Notes under the pieces: model-generated
What the model saw: only the letters and a program-made list of their open reading frames with translations
Told to the model about the DNA's origin: nothing
Database searches by the model: none
Shown: positions 46,242-54,009 of the stretch, piece by piece
Numbering within the stretch: the stretch's first letter is position 1
Layout of the letters: the number at the start of each line of letters is the position of its first letter
Translations under genes and position numbers: made by a program
NCBI GenBank assembly: GCA_944320355.1
Contig: CALUHC010000022.1
Coordinates: forward strand, 87,114-151,113
Length of the DNA stretch: 64,000 bases
Source of the DNA: an uncultured Prevotella sp.
Lineage (GTDB): Bacteria > Bacteroidota > Bacteroidia > Bacteroidales > Bacteroidaceae
Direction of reading: 5' to 3'

Positions 46242-46249
46242 TACCTTTG
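46242..46249 (+). promoter_or_regulatory. Probable promoter of the polysaccharide locus
   Basis: TACCTTTG about 64 bp ahead of the upxY-like start, placing transcription start near 46256. No flanking inverted repeats of the kind used for invertible Bacteroides capsule promoters were found around it. Confidence 0.55.
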
Positions 46250-46312
46250 CACCGTGGCCTTCCGCCTGCTTCGTGGCCGGAAAGCCGCTCACGCAGAACC
46301 ATACGCAAAGAT

Positions 46313-46915
46313 ATGGGAACGCAAACCTCTGAGACACAATCTGTTGCGCGGGCTGATGCCGCCTGCGAGGCCGTAGGCGTGCCGCGCCGCAAGCAGTGGT
46401 ATGTTGCCATTGTCAACAACAACACCGAGCGGCTTTGCGGCGCGCGCATCGAGTCGCTCGGCTTCGCCACATACGTGCCCCTGAGCATAGACGAGCGCCG
46501 AACGCCCGATGGGCGCGTCAAGACCGTGGCCCGCGTGGTCATACCGTCTGTCGTCTTCGTGCGTTGCACCGAGCTGCAACGCCGCCGCGAGGTGGTCACA
46601 CTGCCCTTCGTCAAGCGTTTCATGACCGACCGCGCCCGCCTCACCCCAACGGGCTCCCACCCCGTGGCCGTGGTCACAGACCGCGAGATACGCACCCTGC
46701 GCTTCCTCCTCTACAATTCCGATGCGCCCGTCACCGTGGAGCAGCGCCCCATCCGCGTGGGCGACCGCGTGCGCGTGGTCCGCGGGAAGCTCATCGGCAT
46801 CGAGGGCAACATAGTGCGCAGTGGCGGCAGCGCATACCTAGTGGTGCAGCTCGACGTGCTCGGCTGCGCCAAGATACAGATACATCCCGACGACGTCGAG
46901 ATAGTGCGCGGCTGA
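46313..46915 (+). CDS. UpxY-family NusG-like transcription antiterminator
   Basis: A 200-residue NusG paralogue that heads surface polysaccharide operons in Bacteroidales and lets RNA polymerase read through the long operon. Start chosen at ATG 46313; upstream codons overlap the promoter. The NGN domain begins at KQWYVAIVNNNTERLCGARI (about residue 27) and includes YVPLSIDERRTPDGRVKTV and VIPSVVFVRC. A C-terminal KOW-like domain is at about 145-200 (IRVGDRVRVVRGKLIGIEGN). No UpxZ partner follows; the flippase gene comes next after 435 bp. Confidence 0.88.
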   Translation: MGTQTSETQSVARADAACEAVGVPRRKQWYVAIVNNNTERLCGARIESLGFATYVPLSIDERRTPDGRVKTVARVVIPSVVFVRCTELQRRREVVTLPFVKRFMTDRARLTPTGSHPVAVVTDREIRTLRFLLYNSDAPVTVEQRPIRVGDRVRVVRGKLIGIEGNIVRSGGSAYLVVQLDVLGCAKIQIHPDDVEIVRG

Positions 46916-46974
46916 GCCCCTCATGGTTTTGCCACGCCCGTATTGCCACCCTCTCCGCCCCCGTTCTCTATCAC

Positions 46975-47010
46975 CAATCGGTCATTAGAGCCCAAAGTGA
47001 TTTCGTACAG
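46975..47010. repeat. Repeat family A end fragment
   Basis: CAATCGGTCATTAGAGCCC followed by AAAGTGATTTCG, as at the end of full copies; the rest is absent. Confidence 0.5.
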
Positions 47011-47066
47011 CCTATTCCTGTTTTTTGATACAGGGCGGAGGCACTTTGAGATTGCAAAAAAAATCA

Positions 47067-47140
47067 GAATCTGTTTTGATTTTGTCAACTGTCGGATTGA
47101 GTCGGATTCTCAAGTCATGTTCGCCTGCTTGCAGATAGGA
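47067..47140. repeat. Repeat family B fragment, copy 5
   Basis: GAATCTGTTTTGATTTTGTC, then GGATTGAGTCGGATTCTCAAG as in other family B left halves; no core and no right end. Confidence 0.5.
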
Positions 47141-47273
47141 CGGCACAAACGCCCATATACAACATCGGCGGCAGCCATTCGCGCAGCCACTTTTCAGGGA
47201 GCAACGTTTGTGGCCCCGTCATCGGGCTGCCGCCGTTTCATAGATAGAGAATGCCGAGAAACAAAGGCATACC

Positions 47274-47342
47274 TTCTTAATTCTTAACTCTTAATTCTTA
47301 ACTCATAACTCTTAACTCTTAATTCTTAACTTTTAACTCTTA
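47274..47342. repeat. Degenerate (TTAACTCTTAATTC) tandem repeat
   Basis: About seven imperfect copies of TTAACTCTTAA-type heptamers and octamers directly in front of the flippase gene, ending 9 bp before its TTG start. No clear -7 box in it. Confidence 0.7.
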
Positions 47343-47350
47343 CCTGTCAA

Positions 47351-48886
47351 TTGGTTTCTTCGGTAAACAACAAGCGGATAGCCAAGAACACGCTGCTGCT
47401 TTACTTCCGCACGCTATTTATCATGGCCGTGACGCTGTACACAAGCCGCGTGGTGCTGAACACCCTGGGTGTGGAGGACTACGGCATATACAATGTGGTT
47501 GGCGGCATTATTGTGATGTTCGGCTTCATAAACAGCTCTATGGCCTCCGCTACCCAGCGTTACATAACCTTTGCCTTGGGCAGGGGCGATGCGGAGGGGC
47601 TGCAGAGGGTTTTCAGCACGGCGTTGCAGATCCATGTGCTCATTGCCGCGTTGGTCGTGTTGTTGGGCGAGACCGTAGGCCTGTGGTTCTTGTACACCCA
47701 GATGCAGATTCCCGCCGGGCGCATGGATGCCGCCTTCTGGGTGTTGCAATGCTCGATATTGTCAACAGTTGTTATGATGGTCAGCGTTCCTTACAACGCC
47801 GACATAATAGCGCACGAGAGGATGTCGGCCTTCGCTTACATTTCCATACTTGAGGCCGTCTTGAAGCTCGCCGTTGTTTACCTGCTGCTCGTTTTCCCAT
47901 GCGACAAGCTGACGCTTTATGCCTTTCTCATATTGTTGGTCCAGTTGCTCGTGCGCCTCTGTTACGGTCGTTATTGCGGCCGGCACTTCCCCGAGTCGAG
48001 ATACCGTCATATATGGGACAGGGCGTTGTTCAAGGAAATGACCGGGTTTGCGGGTTGGAGCATGTTCGGAAATCTTTCTGTAGTCTTGTATGGTCAGGGA
48101 TTGAACATGTTGCTGAATGTTTTCTTTGGTCCTGTGGTCAATGCCGCCCGTGCTGTGGCCGTGCAAGTTCAGACTGCCGTCCAGCAGTTTGTCGGCAACT
48201 TCCAGATGGCCTTGAACCCCCAGATAACCAAGACATACGCCGCCGGCGCGATGGATGACATGCACCGCCTGATGTTTCGCAGCGCGAGGTTCTCTTTCTA
48301 CCTTCTTCTGCTTTTGGCGTTGCCGGTTTTGCTTGAGACCGATTTTATCCTGACCTTGTGGCTGAAGACCGTTCCTGATCATACCGTGGTATTCCTCCGC
48401 ATAATGATCTGCATATCTCTGATTTATACGCTGGCCAATCCCTTGATAGTGGCCAACCAGGCCACCGGCCGTGTGAAGAAGTACCAGGCGGTGTGCGGCT
48501 CCATCCTTCTGATGATATTGCCTGTCTCTTATGTCTGCCTTCAGTTGGGCTGCCCGGCATATTCAGTGTTCATAGTCCATTTTGTCATTGAGCTGGTTGC
48601 CCAATTGGCACGGATGGTGATGTTGCGCCCGTTGATAGGCATCCGCTTACGCGACTATTTCGTAAATGTATATTCGCGTGCCTTTGTGGTCGTTGCTTTG
48701 TCGGTGATCGTTCCGTTTGCTGTTCATGAGAGTATTGCTGACACGGTCGCACGCTTTTTCGCAGTCAGCATCGTTTGTGTGCTCTCTGTGGGGGTTGTGG
48801 CTTACGCGGTTGGCTTGACGGGCGGTGAGCGTGTGTTCGTCAAGGCAAAAGCTGTTGCAATGGCAAATAAAGTTTTCCTTAGATGA
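47351..48886 (+). CDS. Wzx-type polysaccharide flippase
   Basis: MATE/polysaccharide-export family membrane protein that flips lipid-linked repeat units; 511 residues with around twelve to fourteen hydrophobic helices. Family features are RIAKNTLLLYFRTLFIMAVT at the N-terminus, VGGIIVMFGFINSSMASATQ (about residue 55) and MFGNLSVVLYGQGLNMLLNV (about 235). The only in-frame start near the beginning is a TTG at 47351, with no ATG nearby until within the first helix, so the exact start is uncertain. The ATG of the next gene overlaps the stop by 4 bp (ATGA). Confidence 0.88.
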   Translation: MVSSVNNKRIAKNTLLLYFRTLFIMAVTLYTSRVVLNTLGVEDYGIYNVVGGIIVMFGFINSSMASATQRYITFALGRGDAEGLQRVFSTALQIHVLIAALVVLLGETVGLWFLYTQMQIPAGRMDAAFWVLQCSILSTVVMMVSVPYNADIIAHERMSAFAYISILEAVLKLAVVYLLLVFPCDKLTLYAFLILLVQLLVRLCYGRYCGRHFPESRYRHIWDRALFKEMTGFAGWSMFGNLSVVLYGQGLNMLLNVFFGPVVNAARAVAVQVQTAVQQFVGNFQMALNPQITKTYAAGAMDDMHRLMFRSARFSFYLLLLLALPVLLETDFILTLWLKTVPDHTVVFLRIMICISLIYTLANPLIVANQATGRVKKYQAVCGSILLMILPVSYVCLQLGCPAYSVFIVHFVIELVAQLARMVMLRPLIGIRLRDYFVNVYSRAFVVVALSVIVPFAVHESIADTVARFFAVSIVCVLSVGVVAYAVGLTGGERVFVKAKAVAMANKVFLR

Positions 48887-50118
48887 TAAAGATAACAGAC
48901 AAGCAAGATTGTTGCGGCTGTGCGGCGTGCGTGCAGCGTTGTCCAAAACACTGCATTTCCATGGTCGAGGATGAGGAAGGTTTCCTTTATCCCGTTGTTG
49001 ACGGAGCGGTGTGCATAGACTGCGGATTGTGCGAGAAGGTCTGCCCTATAATCAGCCACCCCGAAAAGTTGCCTGTGCAAAATGTCCTTGCGGTGAAGAA
49101 CCGTGATGAGGCTGAACGCATGGCGAGTTCATCGGGTGGAGTATTCATAGCTTTGGCAAAGAAGACCCTTGAAAGGGGAGGTGTCGTATGCGGGGCTGTG
49201 TTCGACGGGAATTGGGAGGTGAAACATACCTGTGCCGAGACTCTTGATGGCGTAAAGCCGATGATGGGCAGCAAATACGTGCAGAGCCGCATGGAGAACT
49301 GTTACCGTGAGGCGGAAACATTCTTGAAGCAAGGCCGTGAGGTACTGTTTACGGGAAGTCCGTGCCAGATAACCGGACTGCGCAATTACCTCCGTAAGGA
49401 TTATCCCAACCTTCTAGCGGTCGATTTTCTCTGTCACGGAGTGCCGAGTCCCGGCGTTTGGCGCAGGTATCTGGACGAGACATTCGGCCGTTCCGCCCGC
49501 AGGGCGGCGGCTGGAAAAAATACAGTTTTGTCCTCGTCTCTAAAATCCGCGCCTGTGATAACAGGCATCGATTTTAGAGACAAGAAATCGTTTGGCTGGA
49601 AAAAATACAGTTTTGTTGTCCGTGGGGAGTCCGCCTCTAAGGCGGACAAAAATTCAGTTTTGTTGTCCGATATACACCGTGACAATCCGTTCATGCGCGG
49701 CTTCCTCTCTGATGTCTATCTGCGCCCCTCGTGCTACCGCTGCAAGTGCAAGAATGGCGTCAGCCACAGTGACCTGACGATAGCCGACTATTGGGGCATA
49801 GGCCGTCTGATGCCCGATTTTGACGATGACCGCGGCGTAGGGCTTGTGTTGGTCAATACCGCCGCCGGCAAGGAGGCTTTCGCCGCTCTTGACATGGAGG
49901 TGCGCCAGTCAACGCTCGAAGATGCCCGGAGGTGTAACGGCGGATTCAAAGAGGCGGTTGCCAAACATCCAAAGCGTGAGATGTTTTTCCATTCTTTTGC
50001 GCGAGACACTTCCGTTGCCCAAGCAGTTGACGTAGTGTTGTATATCCCTAGATACAGATCGGCTTTTCGTAAGGCTAAGAATGTTGCAGTAAAGATATTT
50101 AAAAGACTGTTGCGATGA
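48883..50118 (+). CDS. FrhB-like Fe-S protein of polysaccharide loci
   Basis: Coenzyme F420 hydrogenase/dehydrogenase beta-subunit-like protein, 411 residues. Two ferredoxin motifs, CCGCAACVQRCPKHCI (about 10-25) and CIDCGLCEKVCP (about 44-55), are followed by the FrhB N- and C-terminal domains (MASSSGGVFIALAKKTLERG; SDLTIADYWGIGRLMPDFDD). Such genes regularly sit beside polysaccharide pyruvyl transferase genes in capsule loci; the reaction is unknown and no F420 is expected in this phylum. It overlaps the flippase and the pyruvyl transferase genes by 4 bp each. The DNA at 49508-49660 contains nested hairpins and repeated short segments. Confidence 0.85.
   Translation: MIKITDKQDCCGCAACVQRCPKHCISMVEDEEGFLYPVVDGAVCIDCGLCEKVCPIISHPEKLPVQNVLAVKNRDEAERMASSSGGVFIALAKKTLERGGVVCGAVFDGNWEVKHTCAETLDGVKPMMGSKYVQSRMENCYREAETFLKQGREVLFTGSPCQITGLRNYLRKDYPNLLAVDFLCHGVPSPGVWRRYLDETFGRSARRAAAGKNTVLSSSLKSAPVITGIDFRDKKSFGWKKYSFVVRGESASKADKNSVLLSDIHRDNPFMRGFLSDVYLRPSCYRCKCKNGVSHSDLTIADYWGIGRLMPDFDDDRGVGLVLVNTAAGKEAFAALDMEVRQSTLEDARRCNGGFKEAVAKHPKREMFFHSFARDTSVAQAVDVVLYIPRYRSAFRKAKNVAVKIFKRLLR
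49535..49584. repeat. Nested inverted repeats inside the FrhB-like gene
   Basis: GTCTCTAAAATC is followed by GCCTGT-GATA-ACAGGC and then GATTTTAGAGAC, a two-tier hairpin. Downstream, GTCCGCCTCTAAGGCGGAC (about 49630-49648) forms another, and the stretch AAAATACAGTTTTGT recurs at about 49515 and 49604, with a variant AAAATTCAGTTTTGT at about 49650. The reading frame stays open. Confidence 0.7.
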
Positions 50119-51206
50119 GAATAGGAATTCTTACTCTGCCGCTTCACACCAACTATGGCGGCATATTGCAGGCTTACGCTTTGCAGACCGTGCTTGAGCG
50201 TATGGGGCATGAGGTTGTTGTGATTGATACTCCAAACGTGCATAGGCTTTCTTTGTGGAAGAAACCGATTGCTTATCCGGTGCGGTTGGTAAAGAAATAT
50301 ATTTTGGGCAAAAACATAAAAGTTTTTTCAGAGAGATATCATAATGCTGTATATCCGGTTATAAGCCAATACACCCAACTCTTTATAGATAAGTATATTC
50401 ATAGGAGAGAAGTCGCTAACCTTGCCGAATTGAAAAAGGATGGTCTTGATGCAATTGTAGTTGGTAGTGACCAGATTTGGCGCCCATTATATTATCCTAA
50501 TATAGAGAATGCTTATCTTGGTTTTGCCAGGAATTGGAAGATTAGGCGTATTGCTTATGCTACCTCGTTTGGCACTGATGAGTGGGAATATACTTCACGA
50601 CAAACAGAAAAGTGTGGTGATTTATTGCGGTTGTTTGATGCTGTTTCTGTTCGTGAAGCGTCGGGTGTTGATTTGTGTCGTGGGCATTTTGGTGTGATGG
50701 CTGAGCATGTGCTTGATCCAACAATGCTTCTTGGGCCAGATGATTATATTCGATTGTTTGAAACTGCCAATACTCCCAGAAGCGCAGGAACTTTACTGGT
50801 TTATGTTCTTGACGAAACGCCGGAGAAAGCAGATCAGATTGATAGGATTGCACATGAGAAGGGGCTTGTTCCTTTTCGTGTTAATTCTAAGGTCGAGAGT
50901 ATGAACGCTCTATTGAATGAGCGCATCCAGCCGCCTGTTGAGCAATGGTTGCGTGGCTTCTATGATGCAGATTTTGTTATTACAGACTCCTTTCATGCTT
51001 GTGTGTTCTCAATATTGTTCAAAAAACCGTTTAAGGTTCTTGAAAATAAGAATAGGGGAAATACGAGGATTTGTTCTTTATTGGAAAAGCTTGACGTGAA
51101 AGAAAGTGAAAATATGGCAGAAAACACTGAGACATATAATGTCTTGGCAAAGTGGCGGAGTGTGTCTAATGCATATCTTCAAAAATTTATAGGTTATGTG
51201 GAGTGA
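50115..51206 (+). CDS. polysaccharide pyruvyl transferase family protein
   Basis: A 363-residue protein of the CsaB/EpsI/PssM-like superfamily that adds ketal-linked pyruvate to sugar residues. N-terminal LPLHTNYGGILQAYALQTVL (about residue 7), the GSDQIWRP motif (about 116-123), and a C-terminal DSFHACVFSILFKKPFKV typical of the family. The first codons overlap the FrhB-like stop. Codon usage turns strongly AT-rich from here to about 59.1 kb. Confidence 0.85.
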   Translation: MRIGILTLPLHTNYGGILQAYALQTVLERMGHEVVVIDTPNVHRLSLWKKPIAYPVRLVKKYILGKNIKVFSERYHNAVYPVISQYTQLFIDKYIHRREVANLAELKKDGLDAIVVGSDQIWRPLYYPNIENAYLGFARNWKIRRIAYATSFGTDEWEYTSRQTEKCGDLLRLFDAVSVREASGVDLCRGHFGVMAEHVLDPTMLLGPDDYIRLFETANTPRSAGTLLVYVLDETPEKADQIDRIAHEKGLVPFRVNSKVESMNALLNERIQPPVEQWLRGFYDADFVITDSFHACVFSILFKKPFKVLENKNRGNTRICSLLEKLDVKESENMAENTETYNVLAKWRSVSNAYLQKFIGYVE

Positions 51207-52404
51207 TGTAAAAATAGTATATGTTTTATTAAAGAGTTTAGAGCTTGTTATTTTTATTTATTATGGCTTTATTCTCTCTAAGACTAAGCGGCAAGAGGAA
51301 TATTGGAAAAAGGCGTTAGTCCCGATCCTTGCGTTTACTATTGTTGAAGGCTTGCGTTTTGGGCGTTTGATAGATTATAATGTATATTATTTTAGGTATG
51401 AAAGCATTGGGGAAAATTTCAATTCGGAGAATTATGAGTTATTGTTTAAGTTAATTATTTATGCTTTTTATAATAGTGGTTTTTCTTATCCGTTCTTTAT
51501 TGCTGCTTGCAGCCTTTTTTTGATTTTTTCTGTTTTTGTTCTATTCCAGAATTATAGGCAATATCTTCAGTATGTTTTGCCGTTATTGCCTTTTTGTGTG
51601 GTACAGAGCGAAAACTATATTCGTTGGTATTTGGCGTTTTCATTTGTTTTATTGGCACTTTATTGTTTAATACAAGATCAGAAAAGGAAAGCTTATCTGG
51701 CTTTTGCGTGTGCTGTATTTACTCATGTTGGTTCCGCTTTATTATTGCCGATACTTATTTTTGGAAATCGTTTGGATAAACTGCAGATAAATCCAAGTGT
51801 GGCATCTGTATTCTGCGTGATTACTACTCTTGTTATGTCGGTTTCTGATATGAATATACTTGTTGGTATTAGTAACTTCTTGCTTTCGATAGGTATTGGA
51901 AATATAGATAGTAGAATTGCATCATATCTGTCCCAAACAGAATTGCTTATAAATGGTGAGTTTGGACGTTCTGGTTACTATGCAGCGCGAACACTAAGCA
52001 ATAATATTCGGATTTTACTGGCATTTATTCCGTTGATAATTTATGGTAAGAGAATAATGAGATGTGAGCGATACGGATTGCTTATTTACAATTTGTTTGT
52101 CATAGGTGCAATACTTTATCCAATTCTTTCCACAGTAGAAATTTTTGATAGGTATGCGTCTGCGTTAACATTCTTTTCCTGCATTGTTTGTGGTGTAACG
52201 TTCTGTGTGGTTATGAAAAATAAATATGTATATGGTAAATTAGTGACAATTATTCTTGGATTGTGTTTTTTTGCGAATTTATGGCCAAGCATTAGTGTGA
52301 TTCCCTCACGCGAGAATGACAATGAAATGTTATTTATTTGGGATGCAAATGGGCGTAATTTTTTGCCGTATTGGCAGTGGCTTGATGAAAAAATTGTAAG
52401 ATGA
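51196..52404 (+). CDS. EpsG-like polysaccharide polymerase (Wzy)
   Basis: A 402-residue membrane protein with about ten hydrophobic segments, EpsG family. N-terminal IFIYYGFILSKTKRQEEYWK, the Arg-rich EGLRFGRLIDYNVYYFRYES (about 50-70) and a central YIRWYLAFSFVLLALYCLIQ (about 135) match Wzy-like polymerases that join repeat units in the periplasm. It overlaps the preceding gene by 11 bp and the next by 4 bp. The assignment is by topology and family resemblance; polymerases are very divergent. Confidence 0.75.
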   Translation: MWSDVKIVYVLLKSLELVIFIYYGFILSKTKRQEEYWKKALVPILAFTIVEGLRFGRLIDYNVYYFRYESIGENFNSENYELLFKLIIYAFYNSGFSYPFFIAACSLFLIFSVFVLFQNYRQYLQYVLPLLPFCVVQSENYIRWYLAFSFVLLALYCLIQDQKRKAYLAFACAVFTHVGSALLLPILIFGNRLDKLQINPSVASVFCVITTLVMSVSDMNILVGISNFLLSIGIGNIDSRIASYLSQTELLINGEFGRSGYYAARTLSNNIRILLAFIPLIIYGKRIMRCERYGLLIYNLFVIGAILYPILSTVEIFDRYASALTFFSCIVCGVTFCVVMKNKYVYGKLVTIILGLCFFANLWPSISVIPSRENDNEMLFIWDANGRNFLPYWQWLDEKIVR

Positions 52405-53966
52405 TGAAGTTACCATTGGTTTCTGTTATTGTACCTGTTCATAACGCGGAGAAATTTCTTAGGTTGTGTGTGGCCAGTATATTATCACAGACAATGACAG
52501 ATTTTGAGTTGTTGTTGATTGATGATGGAAGCACAGATGACTCGGGAAAAATCTGTGATGAATATGCAGAAGAGGATTCGCGTGTGAAGGTTTTCCATAA
52601 GGAAAATGGAGGGGTAAGCTCTGCCCGCAACTTAGGGATAGAAAAAGCACAGGGAGAATATTTGTTTTTCTGCGATTCTGATGATTATTGTGATAACAGA
52701 TTGTTGGAAAAACTGGGTGCTATTTCGGCAGATATTATTATAGGAGGAGTGCAGTATTATGGCACATCGAAAGGTGGTGTGTTTTATGATAACTGTGTCT
52801 ATGAAAAAGAAAAGATAGGGAAGTGTTTGGAACAACACCTTGGCGATGGGCCTTTTCGTGCGCCTTGGGGAAAACTTTTCAAAAGTCAAATAATACGAGA
52901 TAACCATCTTGTATTTGATATTAATATGCGTATTTGTGAGGATACGTTTTTTGTTCAGCAATATTTGTTCTATTGTAACACAATTGTGCTCGTTGATTAT
53001 GCAGGATATTTTTATTATTGCCAGTATGCGTTGAGAAAGTATAAGTTGGATAAGATACAATATTTTTATTGTATGGAATGTTTGTCTTTTGCTTACCAGA
53101 GGCTGACGCAAAAATTTAATTTTACTAATGATCATTATTGGGGATTCATTTGTAGGTTTAATTTCTCATTGTTCTTGAATTACATATCGTCATGGAAGTC
53201 ATTGAGAGGTTATGATGATTTTATGGATGTGGTTCAGCGTGTGGATATAAGTGCTTGTACAATAACCAAAGTGAAAGCTTTGTCATTGAAGGCTTCATTC
53301 TGTATGTTGAGACATAGGCTATATAAAACTTGTTACTTTTTTGTGTGTTATGTTTTTCCTTGTTTTGATATTTTAAAGTTTTTGTTGCTTGAAACGAAAG
53401 GATTCATTAAAGCCTTGAAAACTGTTCTTTTTGTTATTTATGAATTTTTTACTTATGTTCTGCTTAATAGGATAATCTTCAAAATTCCGTTTTGGACAGT
53501 TAGAAAGTTGTTTTGTAAGCCATTATTTAAGTTGGGTAAGCGGACGAAGTTGGATATGGATATATATTTCTACGAACCTCGAAAGCTTGTCGTTGGGAAT
53601 AATTCACATATAAATCGGAACTGCATTTTGGATTCTCGTGGGAAAGTTGTTATAGGCAATAGGGTGAGTATTTCTTTTGGGGTTTCTTTAATAACAGGAT
53701 CACATGAAGTAAACTCGCCTAATTTTAAATATAAGTCAAGCGAGATAATAATAGATGATTATGTGTGGATTGGCGCAAATGCAACGATAATAGGCAATGT
53801 GCATATTGGTAAAGGGGCGGTGGTTTGTGCCGGTGCAGTTGTGACGAAAGATGTTGAACCTTTTACAATTGTTGGTGGTGTCCCTGCCAAAGTCATAGGA
53901 GAAAGAAATCATAATTTGGTTTATATTCCTTTGAAAGGGGAATATTATAAGCCTAGTTTTCGTTAA
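52401..53966 (+). CDS. GT2 glycosyltransferase fused to a left-handed beta-helix acyltransferase
   Basis: Bifunctional protein of 521 residues. The N-terminal GT-A domain (1-about 240) has VSVIVPVHNAEKFLRLCVAS, LLLIDDGSTDDSGKI and the DXD-type FFCDSDDYC. A linker of about 130 residues with hydrophobic segments (about 295-370) follows. The C-terminal hexapeptide-repeat region (about 385-521) contains LVVGNNSHINRNCILDSRGK, DYVWIGANATIIGNVHIGKG and VVCAGAVVTKDVEPF, as in maltose/galactoside O-acetyltransferases. So one protein may add a sugar and acetylate it, or act on two different residues. The acceptors are unknown. Confidence 0.85.
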   Translation: MMKLPLVSVIVPVHNAEKFLRLCVASILSQTMTDFELLLIDDGSTDDSGKICDEYAEEDSRVKVFHKENGGVSSARNLGIEKAQGEYLFFCDSDDYCDNRLLEKLGAISADIIIGGVQYYGTSKGGVFYDNCVYEKEKIGKCLEQHLGDGPFRAPWGKLFKSQIIRDNHLVFDINMRICEDTFFVQQYLFYCNTIVLVDYAGYFYYCQYALRKYKLDKIQYFYCMECLSFAYQRLTQKFNFTNDHYWGFICRFNFSLFLNYISSWKSLRGYDDFMDVVQRVDISACTITKVKALSLKASFCMLRHRLYKTCYFFVCYVFPCFDILKFLLLETKGFIKALKTVLFVIYEFFTYVLLNRIIFKIPFWTVRKLFCKPLFKLGKRTKLDMDIYFYEPRKLVVGNNSHINRNCILDSRGKVVIGNRVSISFGVSLITGSHEVNSPNFKYKSSEIIIDDYVWIGANATIIGNVHIGKGAVVCAGAVVTKDVEPFTIVGGVPAKVIGERNHNLVYIPLKGEYYKPSFR

Positions 53967-54009
53967 GCGTTAGTTTGAAACTTGATAAAATAACCACAAT
54001 GTATTTAAG

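Noticed and set aside
46242-46313. Invertible promoter in front of the UpxY gene
   Set aside because: No matching inverted repeats flank the promoter box; the nearest are the ends of the family B element, which enclose only that element.
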